From Rallus limicola (taxonomy: Eukaryota; Chordata; Aves; Gruiformes; Rallidae): 64,000 nucleotides of DNA. Shown in pieces: positions 1 to 12,695 of this stretch. The first letter of the stretch is position 1. The number at the start of each line of letters is the position of its first letter. Below the pieces are notes generated by a model, which was given only the letters and a program-made list of their open reading frames with translations, made no database searches and was not told the origin of the DNA. A program made the translations under genes and the position numbers. Where the stretch lies: assembly GCA_022605955.1 (NCBI GenBank), contig JAKCOZ010000039.1:1922001-1986000 (forward strand), written 5' to 3'.

Positions 1-3000
1 AGGAAAGGATTTATGTAGAGAATTTTCTTCTATGCCCTGTGGAAAAAAAAAAGAGGTAAGATGAAATTTGTGAACTCAGAAGCAGACAGAAACATCTTCA
101 AACAAAATTTTCCAGTTTAGACCTATACCCATAAAGATACTTAATTTCCCTGTCAACATTCAACTTCCTGCTGATGTCAATGGGAAAGCAATGGGAAGCA
201 GGGGGAGGGATTAATCTCTAAAATCAATAGAGAGGAAGGTGATTCCAAAAAATTACTTACATGACACTATTGTAAAGGGTCTTAGATTTGGCACTCTTTC
301 TGTTAATTAGACAGGAAGAAAGACAACTAGTTTCATCTGACTTTTACCGGTGAAATAAATTCTTCATGCCTACATCTAAGTTGTGTTTCCATATTTCTTT
401 GGATTGAAGCACTCAAAAATTCCAGCATTGTTAGATGCTGAATTCCAGAAATATTCAGCACCCAAAAATCCCATGGCCTTGTATAAAAATCTGTGACACC
501 TCATGACCAAGAATAAGGTATTTTAGCAGACTGTAAAAAGGGCCAACAAACTTTTTTGACAAAATGAAAAGCAAGTGTTTGTTTGAACAGAGGGGAACAG
601 GTATAAGCACAGAGAAAAGATGTGCCCCCTTTAAAGATGCATTAAACAGCTCATATATTCCTGGTGAATCCCACTCCTGGCAGGCTGTGTAGTAAGCAGA
701 TAGTGACCATCTGAGTTTAGTTCTGTGCCAGATTCTGTATCTGACATTCCAGCCAGTTAGTGCAATGGATTGCTCTTCCTAAGGATATAACAGCACTAGT
801 GAGGAGCTACTGATAAAGTTTAAATGCAAAAGAAAATACGTTATAACCGGGACATTTACAGAAATTACTTAATCATAACTTCCCATAGTAACTGCCCCTT
901 TTACAAACAGAGAGTTGGATGTTGTTTAACAGGGTCTTTCTTCAGTGAAACAGCCAGTTCTGTCCCTCTAGCAAAATGTGTCATCATATGTTACAGAGAA
1001 CCCATTCCTTTTGTGTCTAGGGAGAAAACAGTTGCAGTGTAAAAATCGCCCATGAAGAGAGCGATGAGGCCAGAATCTGGAAAGCACTTTAAATATGCAT
1101 GCCTGGATTACATTTCAGAAAAAAATTTTTACAGATTAAATTCCATATGTGCTGACATGGGAATGGCAGCAAACCACCTCCAAGTCCATCTTCAGTAGGT
1201 GCACTTGAGTCTTTGTGGAGCATTTCAGTTTTGGACGGCACATCTTTTTTAGTCTGGTCAACACAGATGGCAAAGCTGAGGCTCAAGCTCTGGTAGCTAT
1301 GAATGATGCAGCCACCAAATCCTTTCATAAAGAACAGAAGCATGAGATGGTTCAAACAGAGTCAAGTCTGTCTACATAAAACAGGCTGGATGGATCATCT
1401 CCCTGTCATCCCACTGGCAGTAGACTCTAGAGTCAAGTTGTGTAACTAGTTTAGGCTAGGCACCTAACTTTCAGATGGTTACATTCAGGTGAGACCAATG
1501 TAATAACACTCCACAGCAGGGAATAACCCTAAAGCACCACAGTCTAGAAGATGTGCTGAAAGGTTACATTAGGTTGGTTATGGGGAGGTAACTTAGCTCC
1601 TTATTACCTAATCTGCAGAGCTTCCCTCTTGGTCTAGCAGTGATAAGTCCTTCACCCTTAGTCCACAAGAATGAGCAGGTTGCCCAAATGGTAGCCAACC
1701 AGGAACATCTTTACGTTTAACAGAGGTGTGTTTTGCTGAAACAGAAGTCATCTTTCCTGAAACAAGAGTAAAAAAAGCGCACACAAACTTCAGCAGTAGC
1801 GAGGCAGACCAATACATCTAACAAGTTTCCCCACCACCAAGCAGCATGTAAAGGCCTGCTCCTCTCAAAGCTCCGCTAAACAAGCCGCACATCAGCTTGT
1901 TACCAAGTCTGAAAAGCACAGGCTGTCAGTGCCTTCCTGATGTATCTAAACTTCTGCAGGACGCCCACCATGCCAGCGGCGCCTCTGTCTTTGTACAGTG
2001 CGTTTCCCACCAGCAGGTCATACAGCAGTACAGTTGGGGGAGGGTGCGATGGATACAATGCCAGCTCCTGATCACCCCCGTCACTAACAAAATTGACTAC
2101 CTTTCCACTGCTCCCAAGCAGTCCCCGATGAGGAACTCCTACTGGGAGTTGTCATTTTGATAGAAGGCATCAATGACCCGCTTTCTCCCCCCGACACCTC
2201 TGGCAGAGGTCCCACTCTTCTTTCTATTGTCTCTGAACGTCCTTAACAAAAAATTAATATTAAACTCTCACATTCTCAGAGTCCTCCTTGTAGCAGGATG
2301 AAATAGCAATAATGAGACTGAATAAATCTCAGACAAAACGACTATCACTGTCCTTAGGACTGCTCAAGAGCAAGCACAAAAATAGGTTTGCATCCCACAG
2401 CCTGCATCATCCTCATGATCTGGGTCCAGCTAACCTGGGCCCAGAATAAATACCATGTCGAATTTGGCAACCATCCCCTCTGCATAATAAAATCCATCAG
2501 ATAAGCAACTGATCCCTCAAACAGAAAACATTGTTTGAAAACTGCAATATGGTTACGGTAAGCCTATCAGGGAGAGAGTAGAGAAGTTGTACTTAATTAT
2601 ATTAGATGTTTACACCATTTTTACTAACTTCTCTCATTTTATGGACTGGAGAATTTTTGACCACTTACAAAGGCAAATATTCTTCCTTAACCTAGTCAGT
2701 GTTGATGGGGAAACACAATAAAGAGAATGCTTGTAGTTTATGGGTACATCTGGTGATGCTGCAGCTGATGAGCCAAATTGATATTATTTAATTGATTGCC
2801 ATCTACCACCAGTTAAACACAATCCCCACAGTTGCCATGTTAAAGAGCTTGAAACCATTTGAAACTATGTTTTAAATTTAGCCCTTCTTGTTTTTCCAAC
2901 CATTTGAAAATAAAATTGTAATTTATAACCATATGTGTTATTCTGCTACCAAGCCACTAGATGAAAAGGAAGAAGTCTTCATGTTCACAGGGCCTTCACA

Positions 3001-4997
3001 CAGTTAGGGCATGTAACCCTGGTGACCTGAAACATTGGATCAGAAAAGACAACACTCAGTCTTTCAGCTTTTAGTTTTAAGCACTGTGAATCTACAATTA
3101 AGTCCGTTCTGAGCATCTGGTCTTTTTAACCCCTTACATTCAAAGGTCAGCAAATTCAAATCTTCTAGCCATCAAGATTTGTCAATTTGACAAACATCAT
3201 TTCATACTTATTTAAAATGGATACCAGCTCATGACTCAGGAAATTTGCTATATTGGGGTTTTAAGTTTTTCCAATCCTTCCTGTTACTTAAGTACTTAAA
3301 TGCTTTTAAAAAAAAAAAAAAAATTAATTCTGACCATTTGTATAATACCTCCTCTAGCAAACACACAGCATGGTTCATGACACACTGATGAGAGCTACCA
3401 ATTTACAAGTGGCTCAAGCTGTCTTTGGTCTTTTCTTCAAGCATTTATCATGGAGTTTACTTCATGGAGTTTACTTTGGTGTGACTGGTTTGGTTTGAGC
3501 CCCTGCTGTTTTTTTAACTTGGTTAGGTTTTGATGCTGATGAAAGCAGGTCCCGATTCCACTGAAGAACAAATAATTTGCTGTGAAACAGTTGTGACTCT
3601 ATATTTTCACAGTAATAATCTGTGCAGAGACGAAGCCGCCTCTTAGAATCCCGATGTGAAACTTAAATCCAAACTTCCACCCATTTCATTGATATCAGGT
3701 AGATCTGCTTGGATCTCTGCTCAAGGTGCGTGACACAATCCAGTTTCTGTCCCAGCTTTTTCAAATATGAAGCTTTCTGCATCAAAGCCTGAGGGTCTTA
3801 GCACCTGAAATTAATTTTAGGTGTCTCTCTAATTCTCCAACATTATGAAATAACTTTTGTGACTCTGCTTCAAACACTGAGTCAACTCGAACATCCATCT
3901 AGCACACTCAGAAACAAACTCTTCACTTTATACTATAAAGCTGGTAACTGTAAAACATCCACCACTCTTACAAACATTTAGGCTCTATTTAACTGAAGCA
4001 AATCAGACTATTAGGTGCACAACTTGAAGCACTTGAGTTCAGAACCTTATTTAGAAGCCTGGGAAAGAGGTGGGAAAGAAAGAACCGATTTCACCTAATT
4101 TGAGACAACTCGCTGAGGTAATAACTAGGGAATTCAGTAATGTTAAATGATTTTGTACAATGACTAAAGCCAAGAAGATATCCCTAGAGAGCAATTGATG
4201 TTAAATCACTCTTAACTGGCATTGTCACATACCCCCATCCCAATACTTCAGTGCAGGATTCATAAATAATACCAGAATCTAGTCATCTTTTTCAGCTGCC
4301 TCTTGATTACTATTCACACCAGAATTAGCATATCAAGGTGGGAAGAAATACATGAATATTTATTATCTCCATTCCTACATGGAAGCTTAAATGAAGAATT
4401 TGCAAGCATGTGAAGGACAGACCTACAAATATTATTTATATGCCTAAGCAAAACCTTTGAGCTAAAATTCTGATGGTGCAGTGATGACTTTGAAGGAGTG
4501 AGAAAGCTGTGTCTGTGAGCCTGTTATTTCTGTGAGATAGCACTGAACTAATGGCAACAATTACCCTAATTGGCTGTACTGACAATGAGTGCAATCCACA
4601 GAGCCCTTGAAAACAGGCAGCTAGGAAACAAGGGGAAGAGCACAGCTGAAGCCAGCTCAACAATGGCAGCGCACAAGATCCAGCCAGGAAAACATCGCTT
4701 GGGTGATGTTTTGGCATTAGACACACAAACTCCCAGGACTTTCTTCCTTTCACCTTGAAAAATTTCAGTGGGAAAACACCCAACCGCTGCTCAGCAGCTC
4801 CTCCCCATCACCAGGCCAGCCTTCTCCCCAGCCTCAGGCCTAGATGACTGCAGGGAAGGCTCTACCAGTGGGTATCCTGCTATCCATGAGCATCGCACTT
4901 TCCACAGGGAGGTTTAAGGTGGAAACTCATCTGTCTCCATTATTCTCCCCATCAGGCGTCAGTCAGCCATGTATAATCATATACAGTGTCTCGGGAT
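1..4997. other. unique non-coding DNA, no gene seen
   Basis: I find no recognisable exon, RNA gene or transposon in this stretch. Reading frames are short (none above 115 codons), overlap on both strands and resemble no protein family I know. The only local structure is an A tract at about 3309-3322 and a 14-bp tandem duplication (catggagtttactt) at about 3449-3476. Base composition is AT-leaning, as in avian intergenic or intronic DNA. Confidence 0.6.
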
Positions 4998-6212
4998 CAT
5001 GTGGCCCATAATGCTTGACCCTGAATATCTCCAGGGATGGGGCTTCCAATATGTCTCTGGACAACCTGGACCTACCACCCTCATACTGAAGAATTTTTTC
5101 CTAATGTCCAACCTAAATCTCCCCTTTTCTAGTTTAAAACCATTACTCCTCATCCTATTGCTACATGCTCTTGTGAACAGTTCTTCCCCAGCTTTCTTAC
5201 AGGCACCTTTCAGGTACTGGAAGGCCATTATAAAGTCCCCCCGGAGCCTTCCTTTCTCCAGGCTGAACAAGCCCAACTCTCTCAGCCCATCTTCATAGGA
5301 GAGATACTCCAGTCTTCATCTTCATGACCCTCCTCTGGACGCTTTCCAACAGTTCCATGTCCTTCTTATGCTAGAGACTCCAGAGCTGGACACAGTACTC
5401 CACAAGAGCAGAGTAGAGGGGCAGAATCACCTCTCTTGACCTACTGGCCACACTCCTTTTGATGCAGCCCAGGACATGATTGGCCTTCTGGGCTGCGAGC
5501 ACACATTGCCAGCTCATGTCAAGCTTCTCATCCATCAGCACCCTTAGGTCCTTCTCTGCCGGGTTCATTTCTATCACTTCATCTCCCACCCTGCATTGAT
5601 GACAAGGATCGGCCTGACTCAGGTCCTGACCCAGGTGCAGGACCTTGCACTTGGTCTTGTTGAACCTCATGAGGCTCACATGGGCTCACTTCTCCAGCTT
5701 GTCCAGGTCCCTCTGGATGATGTCCCATCCTTCCAGCATGTCAGCAGTCCCACTCAGCTTGGTGTCATCAGCAAACTTGCTGAGGGTGCATTCAACCTCA
5801 CCATCAATGTCATTGATGAAAATAGTAAATAGTACCATTCCCATTACAAATCCCTGAGGGACACCACTTGTCACAGGTCTCCATCTGGACATTGAGTCAT
5901 TGACAACTACTTGTTGGATGCGACCATCCAACCAATTCCTTATCCACCAAACAGTCCACTCATCAAATCCATATCTCTTCATTTTAGAGAGAGGGATGTT
6001 GTGGGGGATTGTGTCAAAGGCTTTACAGAGGTCCAGATAGATGACATCCATTGTTTTTCCTCTGTCCACTGATGTGGTCACCTGATCACAGAAAGCCACT
6101 AGGTTGGTCAGGCAGAATTTGCCCCAGCGAAGCCATGCTGACGGTCCTGACTTACCTCCCTGTCTTCCATGTGCTTTAGCATAGTTTCTAGGAGGATCAA
6201 GCAGCATCTGTT
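4998..6212 (-). mobile_element. CR1 LINE, 5'-truncated, decayed
   Basis: This is a CR1 non-LTR retrotransposon read on the minus strand. The reverse complement holds the C-terminal part of the CR1 reverse transcriptase followed by the typical CR1 3' segment (translated it gives GLFSLEKGRLRGDFIMAFQYLKG, a frame seen in most bird CR1 3' ends). Homology fades near 6212, inside the reverse transcriptase, so the endonuclease domain and ORF1 are missing. Such 5' truncation is usual for CR1 and reflects incomplete reverse transcription. At the 3' side homology fades near 4998, and the 8-bp tail repeats typical of CR1 are not visible, so the tail is lost or diverged. The element is old, as the several disabling changes in its frame show. 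Confidence 0.93.
5371..6210 (-). pseudogene. CR1 reverse transcriptase remnant
   Basis: This is the C-terminal half of a LINE reverse transcriptase, the enzyme that copies CR1 RNA at a nicked chromosomal target. Visible motifs in order are [33 protein letters not shown] and the catalytic box FADDTKLSG, followed by the [12 protein letters not shown] and [13 protein letters not shown] segments of the thumb region. It is broken in at least three places: a one-base loss near 6118-6128 shifts the frame between HGF and CLTNLVAF, a stop codon occupies 5686-5688 just after LDKLEK, where the family has a tryptophan, and another stop lies at 5371-5373. A short in-frame loss is also visible near 5395, where the family has extra residues between SALV and EYCVQLW. 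No functional product is expected. Confidence 0.9.
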
Positions 6213-6958
6213 TTGGTTCCAACAGTGGTGGGTACAGGGAGTATGAGAAAAGGGAGCTTTCCAGGAAGAAGAAAGAAAGGGAGGAGAGAACATAGAAAAG
6301 AAAAACTGAACAAGTAGGGGGAGATGAGAAAGAACATCACTTGAAAGCAACTTTTACTGCAGCTTAAGATTAATGATCGCTCATCCACAAGCACTCTGCA
6401 ATCTGAGGTAAATGGAAAAAACTGGAGATGCTACTCAATAGCCAATGTAGCCCTTTGCAGACATAAAAAGCAGTACGCTGATGTTCCCACTCAGACATAT
6501 AAAACCAATGTGATGTATGTAGCTTTTAAGTGCCAGTGTGGTATAAAAGTTTTATTGCTGCTTTGGCTTCAAGAAAGCTACAAACCTCAGTTTAGGAATT
6601 GCAAGCCCCTGTAAAAATGGTTATGAAAGGCATTTTTCCTAATCACGTTAGCAAACCCTTCTCTCCATTTTCCCTCTCATTAAAAAGCTTAAATATTTTA
6701 CATCTATAGTGTGCAGGCTTATGTCCAGATTACCCTTCATTAAATGACTTTTACAGTAACTGGATACAAGCCTTTTCTATTATTACACACCAGCTAATTA
6801 TGTCTCCTTTGTTTTCATTTCATCATTTTAAACAAAGCTTTTAGGGACCCAGCCACTCTGTGAGAGGTGTTGCCAAGCTGAACACATTTCCAGCAAATCC
6901 CAGCTGGGCTGCATTCATTTCATCTGATGATCTTTGCAACATGAAGTAGCTTTCTGGA

Positions 6959-7004
6959 AAAAAAGAAAAAAAAAAAGAAAAACAAGAAAAAAAAGGGGGG
7001 GGGG
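6959..7004. repeat. A-rich tract followed by G10
   Basis: An A-rich tract with scattered G and C runs straight into ten consecutive G residues (6995-7004). It is low-complexity DNA. Such tracts often vary in length between individuals and are prone to assembly error. Confidence 0.9.
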
Positions 7005-8265
7005 ACGGACAGGGAGAAAGGAAGAAAAATAACAATGTCCAAGCTATACTGCTCTTACAGTGCTTTAGTGCAAAGATGACCTCTCACTGGGGGAAAATCC
7101 AGCAGGATGCCAATGAAGAGTGAAATACGATGTACAGCGATTCTAAACATCGTAGCTAAACCATGCGAATGACCGGTTCTATCAGGCGTTTTCTGATTCC
7201 TGACAGTGTTGCTGTTTTCAGATTACCCCAGCAACATTTCCAAAGTGTATTATTATATTCATGGCAAGAAGAAAGGGAGGAGGCCTGAAAATTACTTCCC
7301 TCCTGGCAGAGAGTTGTCATTTAGGTCCCACATTGAGCCAGCTCTTTGCATTGCCTGGGAAGCCAAGGGAGCCAACAAAAAGATATGATTTCCCCAGAGC
7401 TGGGGGGCCAGGGGAAATGATCAGGCATCTGAAGTCTCCCCAGGGTGCAAAGAGCAATAGCAAAAGGCTTTGCTAAAGAGAGAGATTTTTCAGTATCTGT
7501 GCAAATAAAATCTACATTTAAATATTATTTTAATTACTCATCCTAATTGACAACACACTGAATAATCAAAATAATAATATTGAGAATTATATCATATGAT
7601 GACAATCATATCAAGATTCTCTATCTGTATCTGCATGTACAAGGCAGTATACTGCTCCTTGTGAACAGTACATGAAATGGCTGGCTCTTGCTTCACAGTG
7701 CCAAAAGCCCACGTGTGACATGATGCAGGAGTCAAATGAGAAAGGAAGCGGTGCAGCCCTTCATAGGAGTCTCAATTCTCCTCCTTTTCTCATGGGCATT
7801 TAACTTTTCATCTTTCTTTTTTTTTTTTTTTATTGTTCTTCAGTCCTTTTAAGCTTTTCTTACCACACAGCTTCCCACCCTTCCCTGAGCAGATGGTATT
7901 CAGCTGGCCCACAGAGGCAAGCTTTGCATGTTCCTGCTATCCACATTCTTTGGGCTTGTGAGACCCCACCCTTCACTTCCTATATATATTGGGCATGTGT
8001 AAAGCCTCCTATGATTTAGTGGATATAAAATCCCAAAAGACCATAAGTTTGAAGACCTTCTGTTATTATCTGTCTAGAAGTTTATGGGATTCTTAAGGGA
8101 CTGTGCTAACCTTTCTGAAAGTTTTCAGAAAACCATGTCACTGCTAAGGAATAGGAGTAGAAAACTCAAAGGACTGAAAACATGACCTTATCTCTGCAGA
8201 GTATCACTGGATGGTTCATCTCCTATTAAAATCTGTGAATTTTTTCTGTGACTTGCACTGTCATT

Positions 8266-8311
8266 ACATATTCTTACTATGTATTGAGCAACACATATTC
8301 GTACTATGTAT
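8266..8311. repeat. 19-bp direct repeat, two copies
   Basis: The 19-mer acatattcttactatgtat at 8266-8284 recurs at 8293-8311 with one substitution. The copies start 27 bp apart. This looks like a local duplication, and no known element surrounds it. Confidence 0.85.
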
Positions 8312-9954
8312 GGATAGGGAGACAGTCCTTCTTTGCCTCCTAACTGCTCCCCCATGTAGACAGGGGAAGAAATGAGCTGTCAAAGGCAGCAGATATTAAC
8401 AGCCTTTCTTCAGCCTTCGTGTCTTGTACAGATGCTACACATGGGTGGTTGTCTTCATGCTTTCCCATCTGAATTCCAGGTCATTCTTCAGCTAAATAGG
8501 ATCCAAGCTAACCACTCTTCCCAAAACTCAGCTTCAGCTGCCTAAATAGTCCATCGTTGTACTTCATCACAAATACAGCCAGAGCAATATGACATCATAA
8601 AATCGTCAGTAAGTGCAATGTATCCACTCTGCTCCAGAAACTCTCTTCTCTCCACCCACTTCACCAGTTCTTGTTTTCTAATACCTAACTTGACGGACTG
8701 TTTCAAAAAGACCGGTGAGGTGAGGTGAGGAGGCACCTTTATCTCTCACCAACAGAAGGCAGGACGCCACCTCCCATCCTATTAATCCACAAAACTCCAA
8801 TCCCATTTGCCTTATACAACAGCAAAAAGTAAGTGCAAACTCCCTACCCATGTTTCGGATGCATGAAATGCAACAGGAAAACAAAATACAGCCTGGCAGA
8901 AATGTAGCTCTGCAAGCTCTCCAGCTGGGTTACCTTTCCAAACCGTGCTGGTTTTCCAGAGTTATTTGTTCATTGTACGGAAAAAATATGGAAAACATAC
9001 CCACTTCGACACATGTAGGTATTGCTTTCATCTTCCTCTTAAAAAAAAAACCCCAAAACTTCAAATCCTTACCCTTTCCACCCTAAAGGGAGATGGCTAA
9101 TCATGTAACAGGACCCCCAAAAGCCCATGTCCTTGTCACTGTGCCGTTACACTGACTTTGGCAGCAGTACAGCAGGGGTCCGCTGTAGCTGCTGGAGAGC
9201 CTCTGCTTTGCCTCTGCTCCTGCTATTTTGCTGCTATATACACAGTATAAATACCAAAAAGAAAAACCTGTCAAGCAGACCATTTCCCATTATTTGGAAA
9301 TTAGCAACCTTTATGCCGTTTCCAAAACAAATTGTTTCCATTACCAGAACATTGCAATGCTATATGCATCCAGAAGAAATCACCACAGTAATATATTTCT
9401 TGCTTTAATATACTGGGATGAGGGTGGTTTTTTTCCACAAACAATTTCCCTTCCTTTTTTTCCTGAGATTCTGTTAAAAACTCAGGTGCAAACAGACTGT
9501 TTGCAATTATTTTCTTGTGCCCTTCAGTACGAGGAGAACAATTTGTTGTCCTTAATTTCAAAAGAGAGCAACAATTAATTAAGCTAATGAGTAATACAGA
9601 AAATAAAAAATAAAAAAGAACTTCAAAGTATTTCTGACGTGCAAAAAAAAATCTTATTTTGGTTCTGATGCTAAAAAAAACCCCTTCTTTCATTGCATAA
9701 ATAATCTGATTGAAGCTTTATCCTTAAAATGTATTCCTAGGTTTGTGGATGTGGACTTCAAACTGTGGTTATATTGATGAACTGATTTTGATATCTGCAT
9801 TTGTTTATAAAACCCTTTGCTAAGGGAGGATATTAGCACTCAGCTGGAAGCTTAGACATAAGCTCAGGATGCTTCCCAGTAGCAAACTGGGCAAGTATTT
9901 GTATATTTTACAACAGCATGCAGACACAGATTTTTTTGACTGTTGATTTGCTAA

Positions 9955-10002
9955 GAAGAAGGAGAAAAAAAAAAAGAAGAAGAAAAAGAAAAAAGAAGAA
10001 AA
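9955..10002. repeat. AAG/A purine-rich low-complexity tract
   Basis: This is an almost pure purine tract of A runs and GAA units on the plus strand. It is low-complexity DNA with no sign of function in the sequence. Confidence 0.9.
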
Positions 10003-10125
10003 TGGTCCAAATATCTCCCTTAGCAGGAAAGGGCCTGCAGGGAAAAGAAAACACATAAAAATGCACTGGAGCAAAGTAATGCGCCTTGAAGCTGGCTGTG
10101 CCCCTAAACTATGCTCCTGAGATTA

Positions 10126-10470
10126 TATCCCGAGGCGGCAGGGGGCATGGTTAAGAGCGATTCTCCCCGGCTCCAAAAGAATGAAGGCAAGTGTCAGCAC
10201 TGCCATAAAATCAGTTCATGGGTGATTGCTCCCAGGATGACTCGAAGCAGCAGTGACATGAGTCTGGACATTGTGCTGGTGAGGAATCGCCCCTAATAGC
10301 TTTCCATCTGATCCCTGGCTGCAGGGGTCAGTTCAGCTACTATGCGAGCGCAGGGCTGAAACGCGAGGTCACGGATTCAGTGGGTCGGCGTGCGGCCAGC
10401 TGGACACAAGTGACACTTGTTGCACTGTAAAGAGAAGGCTGCCAAACGGGCTCGTGGAGCTTAGGATACC
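10126..10470. promoter_or_regulatory. small CpG-rich patch, candidate regulatory DNA
   Basis: By hand count about 16 CpG dinucleotides fall within roughly 350 bp, whereas the surrounding AT-rich DNA has only a few per kilobase. They are densest at about 10343-10395 (gcgagcgc, acgcgagg, gtcggcgtgcgg). No transposon is recognised here. CpG clusters in birds often mark promoters or enhancers kept unmethylated in the germ line. No TATA box or exon is evident, so this is only a composition-based suggestion. Confidence 0.3.
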
Positions 10471-12043
10471 CCACAAATCTGGCAGGCTTCCTTATACCCT
10501 GTTAAGCCACTCTTCCTGTACTTCACAGAGCACCGTTGAGTGGATTTTTCCCAGCTCTGATGTCTGAATTACAGCTTGTTCATCAGTTAGATCCCACAAA
10601 CAAGGGACAGATTAACATGTACCATCATAATAAGAAGCGACTTTTTACCTTTATATTATGGCAATTACCATACTCTTTTCAGTATGTGCTCAGCTGGTCT
10701 AGAGAGCATGCACAAGTCTTATGCACCTAAGACTAATCTCCTTACCACCAATGAGATTCTCTGCTTGACTACAGAATTTGCACTAGTATAATTAAAATTG
10801 GGTTTCAAATTGATTCGGCCTTTAGTTAGCACAGCTTCTCAGCACAGGGACACTTTCATCAGCTTACCCTCGGGTTATAGTAGCTAGAACAGGATTCAAT
10901 CCCATGAAGCATTCAAGATACCGCTGCCCACCAGTTGCCATCTGTCAGATGAACCGTGACAACAGATTATAAACCCATTCCTGGCCTGCCCCTAGTGCCC
11001 AATAAAATGCTCTTAAAAGGCCAACTCTCACTCCTCTGTCCAGCTTTTCAAGACCACACAACACCCCGGGGCCTGCCAAGCATAGCTGGGACTTCTCAAG
11101 CCTGCTCTCAGAGTCCGCACAGCAGCTTCCCCCATCCCACTTATGTTCTGCCAACATGCCCAGCACCTTCAGCTATTTTCCTCTTCACCACACCACGAAA
11201 CAGACCTGGAAATCTGGCCTTTGATGGATACCAGTGGCTATTGAGAGTAAATGAGAACTCTAATTACAAGCAGTCACAGTGTGAATGGGGTTTATTTTCC
11301 TAAACTCCCTGAAGGACATCAGGAGGTGGAAGAAAGGAGACATATGCCCTGAAATCCCCAAATGGCAAAACAATTTCCTTTCTGCATTGTATTATGCCAC
11401 TCCTCATGAAAGAGGCGATGAGAACAGGATGACCACTGGTGCACTTCTGCACTCAACGGCATAGTGAGGACAGTGAGAAACAGACACATTGGATGTCATT
11501 GGGAGGTGTGCTGTGGGTGGGTAACAAGCCACCTAGTTTTCTGCTCCTGCCATCTTTCTGCATTCTTTTCTCCCCAGCTTCTTGCTCGTTCCACTAGCCA
11601 CTTAGAGTAACTACTGGTGGCAGTTCAACCTCAGGCAGCAAGCAGCAAAAGCAACAAGAGTCCAATAAGGAGTGTCAGGGACAAGGGAGATGCTGTTGGA
11701 GACAGACAATTCTCACCACTTCTTCATACACACATCACAGCCTTCAACACCTGAAAACACCTCTGATACCCTGGCCTGCAGTCTGCACAGCAGCAGAAGC
11801 CAGAGGGACTGCTGGAGAGGAGACAGGAGCAGGCAGCAGTAGGGCGCTGGCAGCTGTACGCTGTAAGAAGCGCATGTGAGGAACCACATCCTGTGGACTG
11901 AAGCAGGTACTGCATTTCGGCACAGAAGCCCGCAGCAGTGTAGCCCCCTGCTGCACACAGAGTACCTGCCATAATACACCACACAGTGACTGCAAAGCTA
12001 CCTTCCATCTAAAGCTGCACTCCATGGCTGTGAGTTCTAAAAC

Positions 12044-12445
12044 AGAATCACAGACCAGTTTAGGTTGGAAGGGACCTCAAAGATCACCTAGTTCCAACCC
12101 CCTGCCATGGGCAGGGACACCCTCCACTAGACCAGGCTGCCCAAAGCCCCATCCAATCTGGTCCTGAATACTGCCAGGGAGGGTTCAGCCACAGCTTCTC
12201 TGGGCATCGTGTGCCAGTGCCTCACCGCCCTCACAGGGAAGAATTTCTTCCTTTAATCTTAGACCTACCTTTGTTCATCTTAAAGCCTTTAATCCTTGCA
12301 AGCAGTCCCTCTCCATCTTTTCCATAGCCCCCTTTAGGTATCGGAAGGACATCATAGGGTCTCCCCAGAGCCTTCTCTTCTCCAGGCTGAACAACCCCAA
12401 CTCTCTCAGGCTGCTGTCATAGGAGAGGTGCTCCAGATATTCATG
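12044..12445 (-). mobile_element. CR1 LINE 3' end fragment
   Basis: About 400 bp of CR1 3' sequence lies on the minus strand. The plus strand starts with agaatcacagaccagtttag and continues through the usual CR1 tail, with the reverse complements of the ccatggcagggggttgg, caacctggtctagtg and aggttgcccag-type segments. It ends in the segment encoding ELGLFSLEKRRLWGD on the minus strand. Only the 3' untranslated part and the last translated stretch remain. It is better preserved than the copy at 4998-6212 and belongs to the CR1 group with the GGGACCT-CAAAGATCA type of tail. Confidence 0.95.
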
Positions 12446-12624
12446 CACGTGTGCTGACATGGAAAGTAACAGAGTCAAACTGGAAAACTCATTCTGTTAG
12501 ACAAGGGATTATATGAAGAAGGATCAATAGTGGGATCCTAACATGATACCAGTCAAAATCAATAAAGATTTTTATTTTTAATTAAACGGCAGTAAATGGG
12601 GCTTAGATGCTGTGAGCAGTGAAA

Positions 12625-12695
12625 CATTCACATGGTTTATACACATGTGAGTAGTCCCACGAGGTTGGAAGAACACATTTCTCATGCAGATCAGC
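12625..12695. mobile_element. relic of an amniote inverted-repeat element (core)
   Basis: The core at about 12639-12660 contains acacatgtgagtagtcccac, and ctcatgc follows about 30 bp later. I recognise this as the middle of an old repeat common in turtles, crocodilians and birds. In those genomes cacatgtgagtagtccca is followed by a turn and its inverted copy, and the ends read gggcctgatcctgcaaa. Only a short stretch survives here. The assignment rests on memory of the family and a short match. Confidence 0.45.

Larger units (their letters stand above)
6213..12043. other. unique non-coding DNA with simple repeats
   Basis: No exon or RNA gene is recognised. Local features are an A-rich tract ending in ten G residues (about 6959-7004), a T tract near 7816-7831, a spaced direct repeat at 8266-8311, a purine-rich AAG/A tract at about 9955-10002 and a CpG-rich patch at about 10126-10470. 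Three minus-strand frames of about 90 codons overlap at 11713-12025. They reflect CTG/CAG-rich composition with few stops and resemble no protein. Confidence 0.55.

Noticed and set aside
3309..3322. A tract as a tail of a processed pseudogene
   Set aside because: The upstream sequence has no coding similarity, and no target-site duplication is visible.
11713..12025. three overlapping minus-strand frames of about 90 codons
   Set aside because: All three frames are open together because the DNA is CAG/CTG-rich and poor in stops. None resembles a protein.
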